Part shown: piece after piece, positions 52,501 through 60,174 of the stretch
How positions within the stretch are numbered: position 1 is the first letter of the stretch
Layout of the letters: every line of letters begins with the position of its first letter
Assembly: GCF_014518425.1 (NCBI RefSeq)
Contig: NZ_JACVCU010000004.1
Location: forward strand, 62,001 to 126,000
Direction: 5' to 3'
DNA length: 64,000 nt
Source of the DNA: Terrabacter sp. MAHUQ-38
GTDB lineage: Bacteria > Actinomycetota > Actinomycetes > Actinomycetales > Dermatophilaceae
Position numbers and translations under genes: made by a program
The notes under the pieces: model-generated
Told to the model about the DNA's origin: nothing
What the model saw: the letters and a program-made list of their open reading frames with translations, nothing else
Database searches by the model: none

Positions 52501-53915
52501 GCTCCGTGCGTCGCGCGCCGGCTCGCGGCCAGCGTCTGCAGTGCGGCGACGCGCAGGGCGACGTCAGCTGGGCCGCACGCGATGCGGGGCGCTGCGTCGT
52601 CGCAGTCCGACACGTGCGGAAGGTGCGCGGCCCACTCCCAGTCATGACTCAGGGACTCAGTGCTGACGAGCAGATGGAGACTGAGCTGCCGGGGGGTGTG
52701 CCACGTGGCGATCTGCAGGATCAGAGATCCCGCGAGGGCGACCGCGTGCGCTCTGGGCCCCGCGACACCGACCACGCCCGCACGCCCGAGGTCGACGAGC
52801 GCGGGCAGGTCATCGACCTCGGGCACAGGATCGGGCATCGGGCCCGTGCAGTCGATGCCGGCGGGCTGTGGGGCAGTGCCGACACGGAGCACGAGATGGT
52901 CCGAGTCGACCGTCCGCCGCTCCCACAGCCGAGTGCCACGCAGGCGGACCACGGCCTCGAGCTGGCTCAGATCGGGGTGGCGGGCCAGTCGCCGTCGGGC
53001 GTCCTCGCGCGCCGCGTCCGTGACCTGTGCGCGCGCCCGCTCGAGCTGGGCCGCGTGCTCCTTGACCTGGCGGCGGTACGTCGTGCGTCCGGCGCGGCGA
53101 TCGCTCCACCACTGCCCCATGAGCAGGACCGGCGACATCAGCGCGAAGAGGAGCAGCGCGGGCGACGACAACGCGAGCGCGAGCACTGCCGAGAGCACGA
53201 GGGGCGCCGTCGAGGTGAGCAGCGGCACCCGGCCGTGCTCGGGCCGCCGCGGCCGCTCGGGGAACGCGATGATGGGGTGCGACTCCCGGTCCCGGAAGCG
53301 CGGCCTCCGGTGGACGTGGACCTCTCCGGCTACGACCTCGTGCCGCCCGCCGCGAACCTCCGCCCGCCCCAGCACCAAGGTCGTGGAGCCCACGCGTAGG
53401 CGCTGGCCCTGACGCAGCGGGGAGCCGTCGCCAGGAAGCGGGACGCCGTCGAGGAGGGAAGCGTTCGTCGGTTCGAGGTCGCGTACGTGGACGCCGTCCG
53501 GGCGGACCTCGAGAACGGCGTGGGCGCGCGAGATCCCTGGGTCCTCGAGGCGGACCGAGGCGGACGTGGCCCGTCCGACGACGTGCTCGCCGCGGCCGAG
53601 GGCCATGACGTGGCCCGCGCCGACGCCCCCCACGACGCGAAGCTCGACGGCGCCCGACCCCGCTCGAGGGCTCGTGCTCTCGTCGTCCCGGACCACCCTG
53701 AGCAGGGCGCCGCGCAGTAGTGGAGGCACCCCGATCACGGCATCGTCACTGACCATGCGCCCGTCCGCGGCGAACCGTGCCCCGGTAGCCGACACGACCT
53801 GGCCGAGCTGGGAACGCACCCGCCCGAACGGTGTCCCCGCGGGTGCCTCGATCGTCACGTGGCGTCGCGGAGCGCTCGCTCGCGACGGGTCGACGACGGT
53901 GATGGTGAGTCGCAC
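49578..53915 (-). CDS. FHA-FtsK/SpoIIIE ATPase of the type VII secretion (EssC/EccC) kind
   Basis: Protein of about 1445 residues. A ubiquitin-like N-terminus (about 1-85) is followed by an FHA domain (about 95-190, VVGRATSASVRLEDPGISRAHAVLEV). Two membrane helices lie near residues 235-270. Three ATPase modules follow. The first has a full Walker A (GGTTGSGKSELLQT, near 643) and Walker B (LVIVVDEFKAL). The second (GGPRSGRSS, near 977) and third (AGTSRSGRST, near 1250) have Arg in place of the catalytic Lys. The layout matches EssC-type T7SS motors. No WXG100 gene is seen in the window. GTG at 53915 has better spacing from GAGAGGAG than GTG at 53921. Confidence 0.85.
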   Translation of the reverse strand: MRLTITVVDPSRASAPRRHVTIEAPAGTPFGRVRSQLGQVVSATGARFAADGRMVSDDAVIGVPPLLRGALLRVVRDDESTSPRAGSGAVELRVVGGVGAGHVMALGRGEHVVGRATSASVRLEDPGISRAHAVLEVRPDGVHVRDLEPTNASLLDGVPLPGDGSPLRQGQRLRVGSTTLVLGRAEVRGGRHEVVAGEVHVHRRPRFRDRESHPIIAFPERPRRPEHGRVPLLTSTAPLVLSAVLALALSSPALLLFALMSPVLLMGQWWSDRRAGRTTYRRQVKEHAAQLERARAQVTDAAREDARRRLARHPDLSQLEAVVRLRGTRLWERRTVDSDHLVLRVGTAPQPAGIDCTGPMPDPVPEVDDLPALVDLGRAGVVGVAGPRAHAVALAGSLILQIATWHTPRQLSLHLLVSTESLSHDWEWAAHLPHVSDCDDAAPRIACGPADVALRVAALQTLAASRRATHGATWAGADPPPADVVVLLDGASALRAVAGVSDLLRDGPAAGLVFICLDTNAESLPVESRATVEIDETRLVAAIREDGRALPGVVPDLPSTGWLESVSRAMAPLVDATPHVGSGALPREVSFAELHRAAGLDPLTVDGFVDAWTGSVRPPRALLGRTRDGRLEVDLAADGPHVLVGGTTGSGKSELLQTLVAGLAVTNRPDELAFVLVDYKGGSAFSECARLPHTVGLVTDLDAHLTTRALTSLDAEMKRRERLLARAGAKDLDDYRRQAAVRRELPRLARLVIVVDEFKALSDEFPDFIAGLVRVAALGRSLGLHLVLATQRPAGIVSADMRANISLRIALRVRDRTDSDDVIDAPDAAGLDVRTPGRACLRSGDGVLTTVQTAYLGHPPPHGPEDAAPVRVLVHDLLHGPASADHGSADDVDLPSELTALVDAANGAAGRLGIEPAAAPWLSPLPQVVTMSDLLSPQDDPLATGAPRVLLGLVDVPREQRRDVLSWQVGTGGHLGIAGGPRSGRSSALVAIALGLAVSAEPMDVHVHVLQGTAGPCARLAGLPHVGSVTTAIDPALTRRLVTRLLRQVDGDEPGPRHTIVIVDGWEAVEDRLGSVDHGAPVEDLYRLLRDGPAAGVHVVVGGGRALLSGRLPGLLGQRLVLHMPDPLDLTLAGADPSLAAVTRPPGRAVELPSGHEVQLAVPGLGPSPEETGEAINAVRDAHRNHPVSSSSWSASGASRPWRIAPLPSHIELVDVPDLPDVRDHPDAALVLGVGGDEAAPLAIDSRHRRFLVAGTSRSGRSTALAAIGDRLLAHGRHVVSVSPRRSPLSVWSETRGCIGLTPHDQTELVSARRGDPDLCFLVDDVELVDGSRVEEALVQAARLVDGTAGLVAVAADLARANAAFRGLVPEVARDGCGLLLGPASPTHGDVLGVRLELPTERRPGRGFLVLDGVAQPFQTGRVDVTTSVGDGAEAARVPGAARTT

Positions 53916-54209
53916 GCCCACTCCTCTCTCGGCTCCTCATGAGACAGCGCGCGACGGGGATCGGTCGGTGCGTGTGCACAACTGTGGATGACGGGTCGAC
54001 CACCTCGTCCCGGTGGGCTATGTTGCCGGGCCGCGGTCGGGATCCCGGCTGTGTCCGTCGGCCCGGGTGTGCGTGGACGCCGTCCGCGCTCACTGCGCCT
54101 GTGGACAACACGCTCGCCGCGCGGTCGACGCGACCTACCTTGAACAGGCCAAACCGGGACACACCGGGCAGGATGTCCTGCGAACGAACCACAGGGGGTC
54201 AGGGGAAGC
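53916..54209. promoter_or_regulatory. Divergent intergenic region with two DnaA-box-like sites
   Basis: The 294-base gap between the EssC-like gene and cpaF holds no gene. Two near-DnaA boxes occur: TGTGGATGA (53983-53991) and TGTGGACAA (54100-54108); the second is an exact complement of the TTGTCCACA form used in streptomycetes. Two boxes alone do not make an origin. Confidence 0.3.
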
Positions 54210-55099
54210 ATGTCGACACAGGAAGCCGTGCGGCACGTCGAGGGTGAGGTGCGTGAGCTGATTCGCCGCTCCGGGCTCGACCCGGCGAGCGACACCAAGG
54301 CCGTGCGTCGGCTCGTCCAGGACGCGGTGCAGGACTACGACGAGCGGTCCCTCCACGGTGGGATGCCCTCGCTCGGCGACCACCGGCTTGCCGTCCAGTC
54401 GATCCTCGCGGTCGTCGCCGGCTACGGGCCTCTCCAGCAGTACTTCGACGACCCGGCGGTCGAGGAGATCTGGATCAACGAGCCCAGCAAGGTCTTCGTG
54501 GCGCGTGGGGGTGTGGCCGAGCTGACGCCGACGATCCTCACCGCCGACGACGTCCGCGACCTCGTCGAGCGCATGCTCAAGAGCAGCGGGCGCCGCGTCG
54601 ACCTCAGTAGCCCGTTCGTCGACGCCACGCTCCCGGACGGCTCCCGACTTCACGTCGTCATCCCCGACATCAGCCGCACGCACTGGCAGGTCAACGTCCG
54701 CAAGTTCGTCGTCAAGGCCGACCACCTCGACGACCTCGTCCGGCTCGGCACCCTGCCCCGCCAGGCGGCGACCTTCCTCGAGGCGGCGGTCGCCAGTGGG
54801 CTCAACGTCCTCGTGGCCGGCGGCACCCAGGCCGGCAAGACGACGCTGCTCAACTGCCTTGCGGCGGCGATCACACCGCGGGAGCGCATCGTCACGTGCG
54901 AGGAGGTCTTCGAGCTGAAGATCCCGCAGCGCGATGTGGCCGCGATGCAGTGCCGGCAACCCAGCCTCGAGGGCACCGGCGAGGTGCCGCTCCGACGCCT
55001 CGTCAAGGAGGCGCTGCGGATGCGCCCGTCGCGCATCATCGTCGGCGAGGTTCGCCAGGAGGAGAGCCTCGATCTGCTCATCGCCCTGAACAGCGGGGT
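54210..55099 (+). pseudogene. cpaF: cpaF/tadA-type Tad pilus secretion ATPase, 5' part, interrupted
   Basis: The first 296 codons of a CpaF-type ATPase are intact: N-terminal helical domain, VEEIWINEPSKVFV, then Walker A in VAGGTQAGKTTLLN and the Asp/Glu box RPSRIIVGEVRQEESLDLLIALNSG. At codon 297 the reading frame meets an 8.7-kb integrative element and runs 67 foreign residues further to a stop at 55301. The expected continuation (VPGMCTVHANSAREA...) is found at the other end of the element. The 363-residue chimera lacks the His box and should be inactive. The ATG follows GGGGAAGC. Confidence 0.9.
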
Positions 55100-55119
55100 A
55101 CCAAAAATTGCTAGGTCAC
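55078..55119. other. attL junction of the integrative element
   Basis: Host cpaF sequence meets the element at the dinucleotide GT (55098-55099). The element arm runs ACCAAAAATTGC (55100-55111) and ends in TAGGTCAC (55112-55119). The eight outer bases are the exact inverted complement of the outer arm at the right junction. Confidence 0.85.
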
Positions 55120-55128
55120 ACCACGGTG

Positions 55129-55671
55129 TCACGCACCGGGTGCGGAGACGCCCAGCCACGTGCCGAACATCTGCATGGCCAGCCCCAGCAGGAGCAAACC
55201 CGCGCTCACCTTGGCCTTCACGTCAACCGTGGCGACGTCCACGAGGAAGTCCTCCACCTTGCGCAGCTCGGCGGCGGCGATGGCCTCCACCTGTGAGGTG
55301 AGGTGACGGGCCATCTGCTCGGCCCGCTGTTCGGCCTTGCGTGTGTCATCAGCGGTGGCAGTCCGCACAGCGTCCAGCGCGCGCTCGATAGCTTCAAGTC
55401 GTTCGGCGTCGGTCTCCGGGGCCGTAGGAATGCCTCCGGTCGCGGCTGGCGCGACGGCGTGGATCTCGCCGTCGATGACCGGCGCGTGGATTGCCAAGTC
55501 CCCGTCCGTGCGGTAGCTCCTAAGTCGAGCGACACCCTGTCGAATCTCGAGGATGGCAAGCAGGACACCCACCAACTCGGCAGCACCGCCAGCCAGCTGC
55601 CACAACGTCCCGGGATTCACGGGGGACAGCCTGACTGAGGGCGCAGGGGATGGCGTGCCGACGCGCCGCAT
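55129..55671 (-). CDS. Membrane/coiled-coil protein of the element, unknown function
   Basis: Protein of 180 residues with a hydrophobic segment near residues 22-43 (LWQLAGGAAELVGVLLAILEI) and another near the C-terminus (AKVSAGLLLLGLAMQMFGTWLGV). Between them is a long helical, charge-rich region (ETDAERLEAIERALDAVRTATADDTRKAEQRAEQMARHLTSQVEAIAAAELRKVEDFLVDVATVD). I do not recognise a family. It diverges from the AlbA_2-like gene across 55 bases, so the two share a promoter region. The start codon choice is uncertain; a GTG near 55620 is another option. Confidence 0.55.
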   Translation of the reverse strand: MRRVGTPSPAPSVRLSPVNPGTLWQLAGGAAELVGVLLAILEIRQGVARLRSYRTDGDLAIHAPVIDGEIHAVAPAATGGIPTAPETDAERLEAIERALDAVRTATADDTRKAEQRAEQMARHLTSQVEAIAAAELRKVEDFLVDVATVDVKAKVSAGLLLLGLAMQMFGTWLGVSAPGA

Positions 55672-55726
55672 GGGCCCGCCAATGGGATTACCGATTCTGA
55701 GGTCACTGCGTGGCTAGCATGCGACA

Positions 55727-57235
55727 GTGAGCGATTCAGGGGACCGGCGCTTCAAGTCGGTGCGCGCCAGCACGCGGGCTTTGCTAGCTTCGGGTGAGCA
55801 GCTGAACATCGAGTTCAAGTCCGAAGTCCCGAAGAACATTGCCAACCACGCGGCAGCGGGCGCGAATCTGGTCGCGCTAGACCCCAACGTGGATGTCTAC
55901 ACGGTTCTTGTCGGTGTGACCGAGGAGCTTACGTCGAACGGCACCACGAGGGGCCTCATCACGGGCTGCGTGGCCAAGGACGGCACGCCGGAGGACCTTG
56001 ACGCCCTCCGCCTGCGCATCGAACAGATGATTCGAGACAGCGTGGTTCCTCCACCACAGGTGCGGATTTTCGAGGAGAACACGTCAACCACCAAGCCCAT
56101 CTTGGTGATCGAAGTGACTCCCACGAACCCTCCCCACCGAGTGGCCGAGAAGTACCAAGTGCGAGGCTCGGCCGGGCTCACCGCTCTAACCCAGCACGAT
56201 GCGCTGAGCATCTTCAGGAGCGAGCGAACGAAGGCTTGGATCGACGAACTGGAGTCAAGCGCGCCTCTGCTGAACGTGTTGCAGGCGCTCCACGAGGAGT
56301 TGCGTGACCTAAGTTTCAGAGTGAGCGATGTCGCCTTGGGTGAGGAGGGCCTTGACCAAGATGACCTCCAGTCCGGTATCACGACGCTGGAGGAGGCGCT
56401 GAGCTCCGTGGAGCATGGCGTCCATGATGCCATCCGAGACGTCAAGGAAGAGCTGTCGTTCCTGCAAAGCGACGTCACCGACATGGCAAACGAGCCGGCC
56501 CCCGAAACGGCGGAAAGTGTTTGGTGGGCTGTTCGCCAACAGAGGGAGATGACGTGGCTGCGTCTCAACACGCGCGCAGCCTTCGACGGCCTCTCCCCGT
56601 CTCAGGCCGACGCCATCGAGCGCGTGGTACGAGAGCACCTTGCTACAGAGCCGGACCTGACGGACTTCGCCGGTAACCTCGCTGAACTGCAGGCCTATCG
56701 GGGCCTTGTCTCGGCGGAGCTGCCGGATGACCTTGTACCCGCCTGCAGGCTGGTTGAGGCGGCGATCGCTCGCGCAGAATCCGTTCCACGTCAGTTTTCG
56801 GCAGACTGGATTGAGGAAGGGCTTGCCGATCGAGCTGCCTGGAAACTGAAGCTCGAGAAGATTCAAGCCGCGACCGCGAACTCGCTACGCCCGCCGCGCC
56901 TCCGCAAGGGCTCTTACGCCCGCGAGGTTGGGGTCATGCAGCTCGATCCCGATGGCGTCAAGGCCATAGCGAGTCATGAGTTTGCAACAACCACGCATGA
57001 TTCAGCCGCGACCCTTTGGCGGAGCGATGAGGGTGCCCTCAAATTTGCGGCACCGGCGACTGGCTCCAGTGTGCCCGTTGTCTATCAGGGGACATGGGGC
57101 TCCGACACCGCGCGTCTGGGACGCCCCAAGACAAGCGCGATGGCACGAGCCCTACGGAAGATCTTTGCCCAGCACGGACATTCCTCTGTGCTCTTCGAAG
57201 GGCCAGGGAGGGTCGTGCCAACCGTGGACGGCTGA
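55727..57235 (+). CDS. AlbA_2/Schlafen-type domain protein, cargo gene of the element
   Basis: Protein of 502 residues. The N-terminal LLASGEQLNIEFKSEVPKNIANHAAAGANLVA ... YTVLVGVTEEL segment resembles AlbA_2 (Schlafen AAA_4-like) domains, which open with an E-x-x-x-EFK element. A VAEKYQVRGSAGLTALTQHDALSIFRSER stretch follows. The rest is helical (residues about 180-360) with a Trp-rich centre and no recognised domain. It is the only plus-strand gene of the element and is less GC-rich than the host. AlbA_2 proteins act in transcription control or in anti-phage defence, so a defence or regulatory cargo role is an inference. GTG start. Confidence 0.65.
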   Translation: MSDSGDRRFKSVRASTRALLASGEQLNIEFKSEVPKNIANHAAAGANLVALDPNVDVYTVLVGVTEELTSNGTTRGLITGCVAKDGTPEDLDALRLRIEQMIRDSVVPPPQVRIFEENTSTTKPILVIEVTPTNPPHRVAEKYQVRGSAGLTALTQHDALSIFRSERTKAWIDELESSAPLLNVLQALHEELRDLSFRVSDVALGEEGLDQDDLQSGITTLEEALSSVEHGVHDAIRDVKEELSFLQSDVTDMANEPAPETAESVWWAVRQQREMTWLRLNTRAAFDGLSPSQADAIERVVREHLATEPDLTDFAGNLAELQAYRGLVSAELPDDLVPACRLVEAAIARAESVPRQFSADWIEEGLADRAAWKLKLEKIQAATANSLRPPRLRKGSYAREVGVMQLDPDGVKAIASHEFATTTHDSAATLWRSDEGALKFAAPATGSSVPVVYQGTWGSDTARLGRPKTSAMARALRKIFAQHGHSSVLFEGPGRVVPTVDG

Positions 57236-57258
57236 CGCCTCCGGCCTTCCGGCGGCAG

Positions 57259-57302
57259 ACCCGGGGCGCGCTGAAAGGATGTGTAAAGGACGCGCCCCGG
57301 GT
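57259..57302. terminator. Hairpin between the AlbA_2-like and capsid genes
   Basis: A perfect 12-base stem ACCCGGGGCGCG (57259-57270) with its complement at 57291-57302 and a 20-base loop lies between the convergent stops at 57235 and 57310. Likely a two-way terminator. Confidence 0.65.
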
Positions 57303-57309
57303 GGCTTGG

Positions 57310-58443
57310 TCAGGTCAGGGTGACCTTGACGATGTAGCCGGGACGGACGATGGCCGGGAGCACCCGCTCCTCACACCGCAGGGTCTGCTGGTTGGACCCG
57401 AAGTCCCCGCCGTCGTACCCCAGCTCGGCCTTCACGTCCTGCCGGACGTAGAACACGCCGAACCCCGGCGTCAGAAGGTAGGCCGTCCCTGCTGGGACCG
57501 CCGACGTTGAGACAATGGGCACCCCGTGGATGTGGGAGGGGCCGTTGCCGAGCGGGTCGATGAAGTAGTCCCCGCCTGTAGACGCCTTCTGGGTCCTGAT
57601 CGTGGCGAGGTTGGTGGGGTTGAGCAGCACCGCGGTGGGGCTCAACCCGTTCAACGCTTCGGTGGCCCCAATCGCCGTGGCCAGCACGTCAATTGCCGTG
57701 GCCAGCGTGCCGGTGGCCACCTGAATGCCGCTGGCCCCACCAATGGCAGTGACGATTTCGGCGTTCTCCTTGCGGAGCACACCCATCGCCACCTCCTGCT
57801 GCACCTCACGGAACAGGAACGCCGCGTCGTCCAAGAACTCGTCCGTGAGCTTGGTCTGGTTGGCGATCTTGATCAGGGCGGCGTCCACCGGGGTGACGGC
57901 CACACCGGAGTCCGGCTTGACCCCGGCCTCGGCCACCGTTCCGGCAGAAGCAGCGCCGATGCGGTAGTACCGCTGGGTGGGTCCGTCTGAGTCCTGCTGG
58001 GGCATCAGGTCCCGCAGGAACACGGCGGCGGTGCCGGGTGGGGCCGCCGAGACGCCCGTGCCGGCGGTGGGGAGCGTGGTGTTGGACACCAGCGTGGCCT
58101 TGAACCGGGTCTGGCCGACCTTGGCGGCGTACTGCGTCTTGGTGCGGACGGCCCGGAGCATCCCCTCCTCGTCAGCCTCATCGAACAGGCTGGCCTTGGC
58201 CTTTCCGCCCGTGGGAGTGTCCAGCTCGGGGTGGGTGATGTTGCTGATCTGGGCGAGGACGTTCTTGGCACTGCCGGGGGCCTCGGCCCGGGCGATCTTG
58301 GCGTCGATGTCGTCCACCTGCGCCAGTAGCCCTGCCACCTCCCGGTTCTCGGCGTCGGTCAGCTCGCGATCGTCGTCCTGTGCCTTGGTTGCGATGACGC
58401 GGGCCTTGGCTAGGAGCTCCACCCGCTGAGTCCTGAGGGACAT
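57310..58443 (-). CDS. HK97-type phage major capsid protein
   Basis: Protein of 377 residues. The helical start MSLRTQRVELLAKARVIATKAQ ... LTDAENREVAGLLAQVDDIDAKIARAEA is the scaffolding-like delta domain. The core contains PGTAAVFLRDLMPQQ, YRIGAASAGTVAEAGVKPDSGVAVTPVDAALIKIANQTKLTDEFLDDAAFLFREVQQEVAMGVLRKENAEIV and NGLSPTAVLLNPTNLATIRTQKASTGGDYF, which follow the HK97 capsid fold (E-loop, spine helix, P and A domains). The protein makes a phage-like shell. No portal, protease or terminase gene is near. The ATG at 58443 is preceded by a GAGGTATCACC stretch. Confidence 0.88.
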   Translation of the reverse strand: MSLRTQRVELLAKARVIATKAQDDDRELTDAENREVAGLLAQVDDIDAKIARAEAPGSAKNVLAQISNITHPELDTPTGGKAKASLFDEADEEGMLRAVRTKTQYAAKVGQTRFKATLVSNTTLPTAGTGVSAAPPGTAAVFLRDLMPQQDSDGPTQRYYRIGAASAGTVAEAGVKPDSGVAVTPVDAALIKIANQTKLTDEFLDDAAFLFREVQQEVAMGVLRKENAEIVTAIGGASGIQVATGTLATAIDVLATAIGATEALNGLSPTAVLLNPTNLATIRTQKASTGGDYFIDPLGNGPSHIHGVPIVSTSAVPAGTAYLLTPGFGVFYVRQDVKAELGYDGGDFGSNQQTLRCEERVLPAIVRPGYIVKVTLT

Positions 58444-58525
58444 GGTGATACCTCGATTCGTTGCCGCGCCAAGGGGGAAGCCGAGACGCGGCGAGCACGA
58501 TGAGTAGAGGATCGCCGGGAAGTCT

Positions 58526-58921
58526 CTACGCGGGCCCACGCATGGTGGACGGGCGGAGACGTGCCCAACGTTGTCGAAGCGAGTCCGGCTCCCAGCCGTA
58601 CAGCTCGGCTCCTCGGTCTTGCCCGTACGGGTCCTCGATCTTGGCCTTGCCGTCGCTCGAACAGTGCCAGCGTATGCCGGTCCACCGACAATGACCAGCA
58701 CGTGAGCCCGGTTGCAGCACAACGGTGCCCCGGAGGCACCCCGTGGGGGTCCCTCGGGAGCGGCACTTGAGCGTGCAACCCCGGGTGTGCAAGCGGAGGG
58801 GGGACCCTCGCCGCCCGGAACCACGCGCCGCTGTGCGGGTCTGGGCCGGTCCCGGACGTGTCCGAGCCCCTAGGACGGCTGCCAGCCCCGCAGAACGGAC
58901 GCCAGCCACAGCAGCGATCAC
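58526..58921 (-). CDS. Possible small protein in the 570-base gap before the capsid gene
   Basis: The stretch 58444-59013 lacks a recognisable gene. On the minus strand a 131-codon frame starts at a GTG (58921). Its C-terminal half (CRWTGIRWHCSSDGKAKIEDPYGQDRGAELYGWEPDSLRQRWARLRPS) has a protein-like composition and coding-like third positions. Cysteines in TLKCRSRG, TGCLRG and GHCRWTGIRWHC could bind metal. A later GTG may be the true start. No known family is recognised. Confidence 0.35.
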   Translation of the reverse strand: MIAAVAGVRSAGLAAVLGARTRPGPAQTRTAARGSGRRGSPLRLHTRGCTLKCRSRGTPTGCLRGTVVLQPGSRAGHCRWTGIRWHCSSDGKAKIEDPYGQDRGAELYGWEPDSLRQRWARLRPSTMRGPA

Positions 58922-59013
58922 CTTTGAGGGGGATGGGGACTCCAGGGGAGGGACCGGGACTGTCGGGGCTGTTTACCCACGGGTCAGCCCTTCCGAGGCT
59001 TGAACCCCCATAC

Positions 59014-59565
59014 CTACAGGCGCCCGAGCAACTCCGCCTTCTTTGCTGAGAACTCTTCGTCGGTCAGGATGCCTGCCTCGTGCAACGCGCCCAACTGCTT
59101 GATGGCCTCGATGATTGCGGACTTGTCGTCGGCTGGCGGCTCATTCGTCGGCGCTACCGGCTGGCTGACGTTCCGTCCAGGGATGGCCGCCGGGGCGTGG
59201 CCGCCAGATGAACTGGCCATTTGTTGCTTCACCGCGCTAACGAACTGCTGCATAGCGGCCGCGTCGGATATCCACTTCATGTTGACTTTGTTGCCGGATG
59301 CGAAGAACGAGATCGAGTGCCCCATCATGCTCTTGGACTGCTCGAAAGACGACACGCTCTTGTATTCGAAGGACTCCAGGTCGTACCCGCCGAGCTTCTT
59401 GGCGTAGAAGACGATCCTGCGCTGAGTTGCGATCAGAATCCCCGTGCGAACGCTGTCGGACCCGAGGACTTTTGTCTCGTAGGTGCCTTGAATCGCAGCA
59501 GCCACTTGTTCGTCCGGGTCAAGGTGGGCCTTAGCCTGCTCCAGCAACTTGTCGATCTTCGCCAT
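59014..59565 (-). CDS. PH-like plus SHOCT domain protein
   Basis: Protein of 183 residues. Residues about 15-105 resemble a bacterial PH-like domain (VAAAIQGTYETKVLGSDSVRTGILIATQRRIVFYAKKLGGYDLESFEYKSVSSFEQ). The last 30 residues form a SHOCT motif (AIKQLGALHEAGILTDEEFSAKKAELLGRL). This combination is common in phage and plasmid elements; SHOCT often mediates oligomerisation. ATG codons at 59565 and 59571 both follow GGGGAA; 59565 has better spacing. Confidence 0.8.
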   Translation of the reverse strand: MAKIDKLLEQAKAHLDPDEQVAAAIQGTYETKVLGSDSVRTGILIATQRRIVFYAKKLGGYDLESFEYKSVSSFEQSKSMMGHSISFFASGNKVNMKWISDAAAMQQFVSAVKQQMASSSGGHAPAAIPGRNVSQPVAPTNEPPADDKSAIIEAIKQLGALHEAGILTDEEFSAKKAELLGRL

Positions 59566-59656
59566 AACCATTCCCCTATGCTCGCCGCGCCGCTACGGCC
59601 GACACTATAGGTCTCGGCCGAGACGCGGGCGCTCCCAGAGGGAGGTGTTTGGCAAA

Positions 59657-59851
59657 TCAATCCGCGCTGGCGTGCGGGCAGTCGGAAGCATGCTCGGTGT
59701 AGGCCCCCCAACTGCTGCCGCCCATCACGGTGGCCCCGCAGGGACACTGCCGCATGGTCGCGAGCATCGCGTGCTCCTGGGCCATCGCCTCAACGCTGAT
59801 TGGGTCAGCTGGCACGGTCGGGATGTTGTTACGTTCACGGCCAATCGTCAT
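59657..59851 (-). CDS. Small Cys/His zinc-finger-like protein
   Basis: Protein of 64 residues with the likely zinc site CPCGATVMGG ... ASDCPHASAD (two Cys, then Cys and His). The ATG is preceded by CAGGAGCAACACC. Such small zinc proteins are typical of phage early regions. Function unknown. Confidence 0.6.
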   Translation of the reverse strand: MTIGRERNNIPTVPADPISVEAMAQEHAMLATMRQCPCGATVMGGSSWGAYTEHASDCPHASAD

Positions 59852-59878
59852 GGTGTTGCTCCTGTTCGTTGCCGATTT

Positions 59879-60106
59879 TCATTGAGACACGCGTGCGTCT
59901 GGGAGGAGGTCCTTTCGAACCTCGTGCTTTGTCCCGACCGTGACCCAAGCTGACGCCTCGGGGTCCCAGCGCACTTCCGAGGTGGGGTAGGGAAAGTGGC
60001 CATCGGGGTCGTCCTCGTGGCGCTTGGCGAGGAACCATTCCCGCAGGTCCCGGCCCCTCATCAGGTCAGCTCCAAGCTTCAAGGCTGCCTGCTCGCTTTG
60101 GTTCAT
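59879..60106 (-). CDS. Small element protein, unknown function
   Basis: Protein of 75 residues, charged, with the tract RDLREWFLAKRHEDDPDGHFPYPTSEVRWDPEASAWVTVGTKHEVRK. No family recognised. It lies in the same direction as the replication genes and has an ATG with GGAGTGAAGC upstream. Confidence 0.55.
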   Translation of the reverse strand: MNQSEQAALKLGADLMRGRDLREWFLAKRHEDDPDGHFPYPTSEVRWDPEASAWVTVGTKHEVRKDLLPDARVSQ

Positions 60107-60174
60107 GCTTCACTCCGGTTCCGTTGCTGCAGCTGGATGGTCGTGGGCTGTCGCCCCGGGTGGCAAGGGGCCGG

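Noticed and set aside
53916-54209. Replication origin near the two DnaA-box-like sites
   Set aside because: Only two boxes, no dnaA/dnaN genes and no AT-rich unwinding region are present.
58410-58778. Alternative minus-strand frame upstream of the capsid gene
   Set aside because: It overlaps the capsid start and has Arg/Ser-rich shadow-like sequence; the frame 58526-58921 is more protein-like.
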